Part shown: positions 56,889-64,000 of the stretch, in pieces | How positions within the stretch are numbered: position 1 is the stretch's first letter | How the letters are laid out: each line of letters starts with the position of its first letter | DNA from: Alligator mississippiensis | Lineage: Eukaryota; Chordata; Crocodylia; Alligatoridae | Reading direction: 5' to 3' | Length of the DNA stretch: 64,000 nucleotides | Assembly: GCF_030867095.1 (NCBI RefSeq) | Contig: NC_081828.1 | Coordinates: 205,739,978 to 205,803,977, forward strand | Translations under genes and position numbers: made by a program | Notes under the pieces: model-generated | What the model was told of the DNA's origin: nothing | The model's database searches: none | The model's input: only the letters and a program-made list of their open reading frames with translations

Positions 56889-59085
56889 TATAGATTCATA
56901 AATGTTAGGTTTGGAAGGGACCTCAACAGATCATTGAATCCGACCCCCTGCATAGGCAGAAAAGAGTGCTGGGTTTAGATGACCCCAGCTATGTGCCTAT
57001 CTAACCTCCTCTTGAAGACCCCAGGGTAGGGGAGAGCACCACCTCCCCTGGGAGCCTATTCCAGACCTTGGCCACTCGAACTGTGAAGAAGTTCTTCCTA
57101 ATGTCCAGCCTAAATCTGCTCTCTTCTAGCTTATGGCCATTACTTCTTGTAACCCCTGGGGGCGCCTTGGTGAATAAATACTCACCAATTCCCTTCTGTG
57201 CCCCCATGATGAATTTATAGGCAGCCACAAGGTCGCGTCTCAACCTTCTCTTGCGGAGGCTGAAGAGGTCCAGGTGCCCCAGTCTCTCCTCATAGGGCTT
57301 GGCCTGCAAGCCCTTAACCATACAAGTGGCCTTTCTCTGGACCCTCTCCAGGTTATCCACATCCCTCTTGAAGTGCGGCGCCCAAAACTGCATGCAGCAT
57401 TCCAACTGCGGTCTGACCAGCGCCCGATAGAGGGAAAGTATCACCTCCTTGGATCTGTTCGTCATGCATCCTCTGATAAAGTGCAGTTAGCTTTGCTGAT
57501 GAATTCGTCACACTGCCGACCCATGTTCATCTTGGAGTCCACTAGGACTCCAAGATCCCTTTCTGCTTCCGTGCCTCCAAGCAGGTCATTTCCTAGGCAG
57601 TAGGTATGCTGGACATTTTTCCTCCCTAGGTGCAGCACTTTGCATTTCTCCTTGTTAAATCACATTCTATTGTTTTCTGCCCATTTGGCCAACCTGTCCA
57701 GGTCTGCCTGTAGTTGTTCCCTGCCCTCTGGCGTGTCCACTTCTCCCCACAGTGTTGTATCATCCGCAAACTTGGACAGAGTACACTTCACTTCCTCGTC
57801 CAAGTCGCTAATGAAGACATTGAAGAGTATCAATCCAAAGACTGAGCCCTGCAAGACCCCACTGCCCACACCCTTCCAGGTCGATACCGACCAATCCACC
57901 ACCACTCTCATCATCCTCTAGCCAATTCACCACCCACCGGACTGTGTAGTCATCCAAGTCACAGCCTCTTAACTTGTTTACCAGTATGGGGTGGGATACC
58001 ATATTGAAGGCCTTCCTGAAGTCTAAGTAAATGATATCTACCCCTACTCCTACATCCAGGTGTTTTGTAACCTGGTCATAAAAAGAGACTAGATTAGTCA
58101 GGCATGATCTACCTGCTACAAACTCGTGCTGGTTTCCCCTCAGCATAATTTTTCCTGCAGGGCTCTCACATATATGAGCCTTAATAATCTTTTCAAAGAC
58201 TTTGCCAAGGATGGAGGTGAGACTGACTGGCCTATAGTTGCCTGGATCCTCCTTCCTCCCCTTCTTGAAAATAGGGGCCACATTGGCCCTTTTCCAGTCC
58301 TCCGGGACTTGGCCCGCACGCCACGAGAGCTCAAATATTCTTGCCAGTGGCTGTGCAATGACCTCAGCTAGTGCCTTCAGTACCCTTGGGTGGAGCTCAT
58401 CCGGGCCTGCTGACTTAAACTCATCCAGTCTTTCCAAGTGACTCTGCAACATCTCAGGGTCAACGCTTGGCAGTCTGGCACTCTGCTGTTGTCTTTCTAT
58501 GATCCCATTGTGAGACTTGTCTTGCCCCTCGTTTAGGAACACGGAGGCAAAGAACTCATTGAGGAGTTCAGCCTTGTCCCCCCTGTCCGTCACCAATTGC
58601 TTCTGCCCATTCAGTAGCGGTCCTATTCTGCCCTGGGCCTTCCTTTTACTTCCTATATATCTGAAAAACAATTTTTTGTTATCCTTAACTTGGGATGCCA
58701 TCCTCACCTTTGGCCTTTCTAACTGCCTCCCTACAACTGCGAGCTGAGGAGGCATACTCCTCTTTAGTAATTTCTCCCTGTTTCCACTGTTTATATGCCC
58801 CCCTTTTTGCCCTTAGGCTGCTCTGGATTTCTCTGGTTAGCCAAGGAAGCCTCTTGGACCCTTTCTCCCTGCATCGGGATCGTCTCCCTCTGCACCTGAA
58901 GGATCGCTTCCTTAAGGCACAGCCACCCTTCCTGGGCTCCCATCTCACCAAATCTCTCACCCTGCAGTACCTCATTGACTAAATGCCTGAGCTCACTGAA
59001 GTCAGCCTTCCTAAAGTCTAGCACTTCCACCCTACTCATTACCTTTCCCACTCTACGCCTTATGGTGAATTCTATTATTTGGTGG
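56889..59085 (-). mobile_element. CR1 LINE, 2.2 kb, best-preserved copy
   Basis: Reverse-oriented CR1 from the 3' end 'tagattcataaatgttaggt' to 'tgaattctattatttggtgg'. It covers about the last half of a full-length element of this clade, including nearly all of the RT domain and the C-terminal tail. The 5' part, with the endonuclease and ORF1, is missing. Sequence conservation is high relative to the other copies, so it is probably among the youngest insertions here. It ends abruptly against a DNA-transposon-like fragment at about 59085. Confidence 0.95.
57001..59051 (-). pseudogene. CR1 reverse transcriptase pseudogene
   Basis: Four minus-strand frames make up the RT region. 58685-59051 is the linker before RT (PWLTREIQSSLRAKRGAYKQ). 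57808-58755 (315 codons) carries FFRYIGSKRKAQG, LDEFKSAGPDELHPRVLKAL, VPEDWKRANVAPIFKKG, GNYRPVSLTSILGKVFEKII and motif A, DIIYLDFRKAFN. In motif A the first Asp is kept, and the usual AFD reads AFN. 57660-57914 carries motif C, FADD, at 57759-57770. 57001-57465 is the C-terminus ([20 protein letters not shown]). Frame breaks lie near 57905, 57500-57650 and 58700. The enzyme would have primed reverse transcription of CR1 RNA at nicked chromosomal DNA, but this copy cannot make it. Confidence 0.92.
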
Positions 59086-59218
59086 TCACATTAGGCATCT
59101 CTAGGATTAGGCAGCAGCTGAGCAGAGGCTTTCAGGATTGCTACTTCAGAGGAGGGGAGAATTTAGGCACCTAAATCCCACTTTGTGCGCCTACAGCTGC
59201 TTTTGGATCCACCCCTTA
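59085..59218. mobile_element. Fragment of composite DNA-transposon-like repeat
   Basis: 'Aggcatctctaggattaggc', 'agcagctgagcagaggcttt', 'caggattgctacttcagagg' and 'cctacagctgcttttggatc' match a sauropsid repeat I recall. It abuts the 5' truncation of the CR1. Confidence 0.5.
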
Positions 59219-59904
59219 AATGCTATGACACTGCCAGGGAAGTCTTAGTTCTTCAGAAGACTGTATGGGAATAATATGTCAGCAGCACTTTCTGATACCT
59301 AAGCCATACTATTAAGATTTCAAGGGCTGCATTCAGAGGCGAAAAGTGACACTTCAAGGTCCATATTGTTAGGCAAGTGTGACCTACACAAGGACCACAC
59401 TGTGGCCATGGGCATATGAATAAATTCCCAGGAGGTAAAAATGTGTAGAGATTTACACATTTACCAGCTGCCTGATGGTAACTTCCTATGCGCATGCTCT
59501 TACCCTGCAGTAAAAGAATACTCTTCATTGAGCTACCATTTACTATGGAGCAAGAGCATGCACACGTCGGTTATTACGGAGTAGCAGATGCATGATAAAT
59601 CCTACCTCCCTGCCCCCTTGTTCCCCTTATGGTAACTTGTTCATGTGCCTATGTCCTGTCACTGACCTTGACATGACTGCACGGAGCTGTGGGTATAACT
59701 GCATCTACTGGGGTCAATGGATACCAGTCCTCAGGGCTGTAACAAGTATCCCAAACATCTTTAACAGTCTAACTCCATTGGAATCCATGGGAGTCAGAAG
59801 CCTCTGTGAGTTGGGGTCTTGATTCAGAGATGTGTGGCAAGGGTTGGCCTCTGGTAACTGTGGGTGCACTAAACCAGCGTACTGCAAAAACCTTTCCTGT
59901 CCCT
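59219..59904. other. Unassigned sequence
   Basis: No supported feature. Confidence 0.45.
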
Positions 59905-60005
59905 GCTGGGAGGATGATCAAGCAGCTAGTGCACTGAAGATCTGGGTTCTGCTTCTTGCTTTCCCACACATGCCTTGTGCAATCTTGGGAAAAGTTGTTT
60001 GGTGC
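59905..60005 (+). mobile_element. Possible SINE fragment
   Basis: 'Gctagtgcactgaagatctg', 'ggttctgcttcttgctttcc' and 'cttgtgcaatcttgggaaaa' resemble the first half of a MIR-like SINE. It is diverged. Confidence 0.4.
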
Positions 60006-60397
60006 CAGATGGTTAAAAGTTTGTAGGCAGCTGAAGTTGCAGGCATGCACCTTGCGGGGCTCCCAAAAGAACCAGGGGTCCCATTTCCCATTTGTCCAGA
60101 GTTAGGTGCTAAGGAAAATCAAATTAGGCCCTTGTCCACATCTTTAAAGCACCCAGAGGAAAGTCTAGGCAGTGCAAAATGATGCCATGTGGAGATGAGC
60201 TGAGTTAGCTCTGCATACACTAGTTCCAGAATCTGAATGGATGTAGGTGTTTAACTGCAGGTGAATAAACCCTGCTCCTCACCTGAGATAATCAGCTTGG
60301 ACCCAGCCCCCACATTAACACAACTATACTGATTCTAGTTCTGGCATCTCTGCACAGTGTTGCTTTGTACCATAGATATGCTAAGCCTCTCTAAATA

Positions 60398-60545
60398 TCT
60401 GGTGTATAATCTCCCTGTGCCTCAGTTCCTGTTCTGTTCACAAGGATAACAATATTTTCCTACCTTACAAGAGTGCTAGGTGGAAAAATGCATTAAGGAT
60501 TTTGAGTTGCTACAGTAATGAGAGCCATAGATAATTAAAAGTGCG
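60398..60545 (+). mobile_element. CORE-SINE/MIR-like 3' fragment
   Basis: 'Atctccctgtgcctcagttc', 'acaaggataacaatattttc', 'ctaccttacaagagtgctag' and 'aaaatgcattaaggattttg' follow the order of the SINE's central and 3' parts. Confidence 0.6.
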
Positions 60546-63362
60546 TTAGAGAAACATTTGCCTCCTCCACATAGCCAGTAATTGCTCTCCTCCCAGTAAT
60601 AAGGCCTCAGAAACTCCACTGACAATGATTGCAGAGAGTTTTGTGAGTGACTTTCTCCAGCTCCTCAACTTTCCCTCACTGTTATGTAGGTGTGGACCAA
60701 TCCCCAGATTCAAAGCTAGTTTTCTTCAAAAAGCAAAAAAGGAGCTTCATCACAGTAGTCCAAAGCTAAAAACAAGGACTAGACCAATTATACTGGCAAC
60801 AGCCTTCCAGTAATTTAGCTAGACTCAAAATCAAAGCCTAGATTTTTAGTCAATCTAGGGCTGATTGACTAAAAATGAACATATGAATGAATCAGGACAT
60901 GTCGCTGGGAATCTTATACTACAAGAGGATACACAACCTGACTCTCCACTTCACCTCTGCCATGCTAAATGCCATTACACTGGCCGCAAAGTGTGTCAAG
61001 GGACTGGAGAACCAGATTTCTTCTGGGTTTATTTTGTTCAAACACACACATAATCTAGAGCTCTCAGGATTAAAGGAAAAATTACCTGCCATGAGATACC
61101 ATCAAGCCATAAGGTGTATAGCATAAATAGCAAAGCACTTGTGTTCTTCTAAAGAAGTTGCGGTATTGATTAGATTTATTTAGAATGACATTCATAAAGT
61201 GAAGCATGGGCCAGCCAATGCCTGACCCACTAATGCTTGTATAGTACCCTGCAGGGCTCCCAAAGGATCTTGCAGCCAAAAAAACTAAACCTGGTATCAC
61301 GCTGACAATTACAGGCAAAGCACAAGTTAGCCTTGCCCAGCTTTATCTAAATCTGCCTTCAGTTCCATGCAGAGATCCATAAATCTTCCGTGCACAAATA
61401 CCAACATCTTCACAACTCTTTTTCAGCCAGGAGCCTCCTGTTGACTGGCTTGGCTGAACTGGCTTTTCAAAAAAAGATATCTCTGGATTCATCAAAGCAT
61501 CTTTTCTTGCTTAGCTCAGTGTTAGATTAACAGATTACATCATGTAGTATCCAGCAGGGTTGTGGGTGCACACACAACTGCCTAAACCCATATGGTGTTG
61601 GTAATTGCTTAGTTCAGTTACCCAAACTTTGGAAAGCCTGAGCTTGGGCAAAGCATAAGTAACAAAAATTGTTCCCCATAACCTCCCACAACTCGTTTGT
61701 GTGCTGCTATTTAGCTTACCACATTTTACCAGACTTTCCTCCCAGGGAATATGCCCCACACTTTAGAAGGTACTGGTGGATCACTTCCTATTATCATTCT
61801 TTCCTTTCTCATGCGTCTCCATAGGCAGTGGAATAGGAGGCAAGGCTGACAAAGTATGATCTCTGCCCTGTCGATTAGCAGTCACTAAAAAAAGCTAGTC
61901 GTTTCCCACGGAGCTATGCATTCAAGCTCTGCACATGCAGGCAGAGGTGTCTACGCTGGATACACTCTATCCCTGTTTTGATTAGACTTCCTGTAACCTT
62001 GAGGCTTTCTCGTTTCATTTTAAATGAGAACAGAGTCTGCCCGAGAGATCCATCCCAAAGTAAAGGCTTTGTGAGGGGATGCGGAAATGCTCGCTTAGTT
62101 GTATGTCTAAATTATTCAAACAATTGATTAGACTGACTGCCCTCTTAAAAAAAAAAATTAAAAAAAAAATCAAAAGACAGTGCTAATTTCAGAGATGCCC
62201 CAGACCTTTCCTCAGCTGCATCCCTATTTTGTTCCTTTTTTATTTCCACACACATTCGCATGGATAGGCTCATGAACTTTATTACATACATACTGACTTT
62301 CAGGAGCCTGAGATACAGTGCTTCTTTTCCATTTTACACAATATGCCTCTGCTGCCATGACATCTCTCCCTCTCTTTCTTATCTCAGGATCTGGCTGCTT
62401 TTGCAATGAGTACCAATTTCTCAATTGCACACAAGTTTAGTTGAACTTGTAAACATCACAACAGACTAGATTACCTTGCTAGAGATAAGACCAGAGACAA
62501 CTGTGGCAGGACAATGGCTTTATTCCCTCAGTTTACCCTGAATTTTCTCAATTTCTGATTCAAGAGCATAGCAGAGTATATAAAAGTGACAGCTCATAGC
62601 TAAAGCATTGATTTTTTTTCTCATTCTGGATAGTCTCCATATCAGAATCCAAATCTAATAAATGCCTACAAGGAACTCAGAATAGAGGAGCTTTTTAAAC
62701 AGATTAAGTGATTTGTGGAAATGTCTCTGAAAATTGTAATTTAAAGTGCTGGAGGCCTCATTTTTGTACAATAAGTGCCAAGAAACATAGTTTTTCATTA
62801 CTGGGTTCTTCAATAAACTTGAAGCTCTGCACTCTGAAACAGCTTTTGAGCCTATTCTCTCCCATCAGTGCACATGAGATGTAGGTGAGTTGCTCTTATT
62901 AACATTATGGGAAGTTTGGTGAGTTTCCCATGCACAGAAATGAAAAACTGCCTCTTTAGCTTCTCCCTGTCAGTCAGCAATCAGGCCTTCTCCGAGTACC
63001 AAATACTGTAAAATACATCAATATTACTGGAGGAAAATACCTGAATAACTAAGGCTAGTAATTGAAAGTTATTTATAATCTCTGGTGTTAAAGGCATAGC
63101 TTTAAACAAGATATTTTTTATTATGGTAAAATGATCATGCATAACATTTATATAGTGAAGTACTGAAATCTTCCACTGGTGCATGGAGAAAAAAAAATCC
63201 ACTTAACCTATTACTAGAGACTAACGGCATGAGTAATGGCACTGTATGGAGTCATTCACCCTTATGGCACTGGGTATATCATTAGACTAGACTGAAGATT
63301 TTAGGTGTGATTTTATGTACCCAACAGGAGGTGCCTTAAATTACCCAGTGGTAACACGTAGG
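60546..63362. other. Unassigned; AT-rich end may be conserved
   Basis: No gene is supported. A-rich runs lie at 62147-62169. The stretch 62500-63120 is AT-rich and repeat-free in appearance and could be checked for conservation. Confidence 0.35.
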
Positions 63363-64000
63363 CTAGGGACAGAAGTTACACATAAACCAATTTAAGTGAT
63401 CAGAAATTGGTTTAAGACCTCAGCACATGGGGCTGCCTGGCTGGGGCACAGCAGTCTGTGTCAGGGTCTGCCCCCCTCATTGCTGTGGGGGCACGGCCAG
63501 GAACCAGCTGGCATGGCCCCCTGAGGCAAAGAGGGCAGGGTGGGGGTTTATTCCCTCCTCCGTCCCCTCTCCCCTTGGGGGACTGCAGGTGGGGTCTGCG
63601 ATCTCTGACTACCACCTCCACTAATCTCTCCCTGCATGGGGTGAGCAACATAAGCAGCCCCCTCTCTGCCCCCTTCACCTAAGGGGTCCATGCCGGCCAG
63701 GCTCTGGCTATGCCCCAACCCCTGCCGCTGGAGCCACAAGGGGGAGGGACCCTGATGGAGCAGCAGCCCCTGTGATGGTGCCCTGGGAGTGCAAGCCTCT
63801 TCCTGGCAGGGGGGCTGCACTGTGGGCAGGAGCAGGGTGGGCAGAACTGCTGCAGACTGCGTGGGATGAGCGGCAGCAGTGTGCTAGGGAGGGCTTAGGG
63901 AGCTGTGGCCACCCCTCCGAGTCCTGGTGCTGCTGCTCATCCCACAGTCTGTGGCAGCTCTGCCCACAGCACAGCCCCTCCGCTGGGAAGAGGCTTGTGC
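63363..64000. mobile_element. hAT-like element, second copy, cut by window end
   Basis: Begins ctagggacaga and continues with 'aatttaagtgatcagaaatt', matching the left end of the 54341 element (aagtgatcagaaactggttt). The GC-rich interior shares passages such as 'gggggcacggccagg' and 'cctcttcctggcagg' with that element. The right end lies beyond the window. Frames up to 90 codons on both strands are chance products of base composition. Confidence 0.65.

Noticed and set aside
1..64000. CRISPR arrays, bacterial operons or phage modules
   Set aside because: Base composition, LINEs, SINEs and lack of long clean frames all indicate vertebrate nuclear DNA. No spaced direct-repeat array is present.

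Overview
The window looks like intergenic or intronic DNA from a sauropsid genome, most likely a crocodilian, with a turtle as second choice. The grounds are many CR1 LINE fragments of several subfamilies carrying the typical crocodilian/turtle 3' ends, CORE-SINE/MIR-like copies, GC-rich non-autonomous DNA transposons, palindromic MITEs, and one degraded Ty3/Gypsy LTR element. Family names rest on remembered consensus sequences, since no database search was possible. I found no host protein-coding exon, tRNA, rRNA, CRISPR array or bacterial-type operon. Every open frame that I recognise belongs to a transposon. The longest frame (398 codons, minus strand, 54662-55858) is a by-product of GC-rich transposon sequence.

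Layout. 1-13 kb: mostly unassigned sequence with two old CR1 3' ends (1985-2290, 5380-5665), three copies of an ancient dispersed repeat (3770, 6940, 9979), a composite DNA-transposon-like repeat (7745-8640) and a perfect 17-bp hairpin (3501-3547). 13-16 kb: a SINE split by a CR1, then a 1.6-kb CR1 carrying a 175-bp insert. 16-24 kb: sparse, with one plus-strand CR1/L3 fragment and a hairpin MITE near 22.0 kb. 24-27 kb: a 1.9-kb CR1 holding a 372-bp insert between perfect 16-bp direct repeats, then a (GT)19 microsatellite and a palindromic element. 30-35.2 kb: a minisatellite-like block, a 2.77-kb element with TIRs and TA flanks, a CR1, and two homologous GC-rich units, one of them a foldback.

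35.9-39.8 kb: a Gypsy element on the minus strand with two 157-bp LTRs, a primer-binding site, a polypurine tract, and remnants of gag, protease, RT, RNase H and integrase. The catalytic palm of RT is missing. 41-43 kb: a CR1/L3 split by a 331-bp Harbinger-type MITE, a SINE, and a hairpin MITE. 43-53 kb: mainly unassigned, AT-rich sequence where conserved non-coding elements could lie. 53-54 kb: a CR1 containing a near-perfect 53-bp inverted repeat. 54.3-56.0 kb: a 1656-bp hAT-like element with an imperfect 8-bp TSD. 56.9-59.1 kb: the best-preserved CR1 RT region. 63.36-64 kb: a second hAT-like copy that runs off the end.

No part of the window forms a cooperating gene system. Its content is a layered record of transposition: SINEs and old CR1s first, younger CR1s and MITEs inside them, and rearrangements (foldbacks, tandem duplications) inside those. 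The best leads are the 53-bp hairpin inside CR1, the 372-bp insert with the 16-bp duplication, and the GC-rich foldback and hAT-like families.
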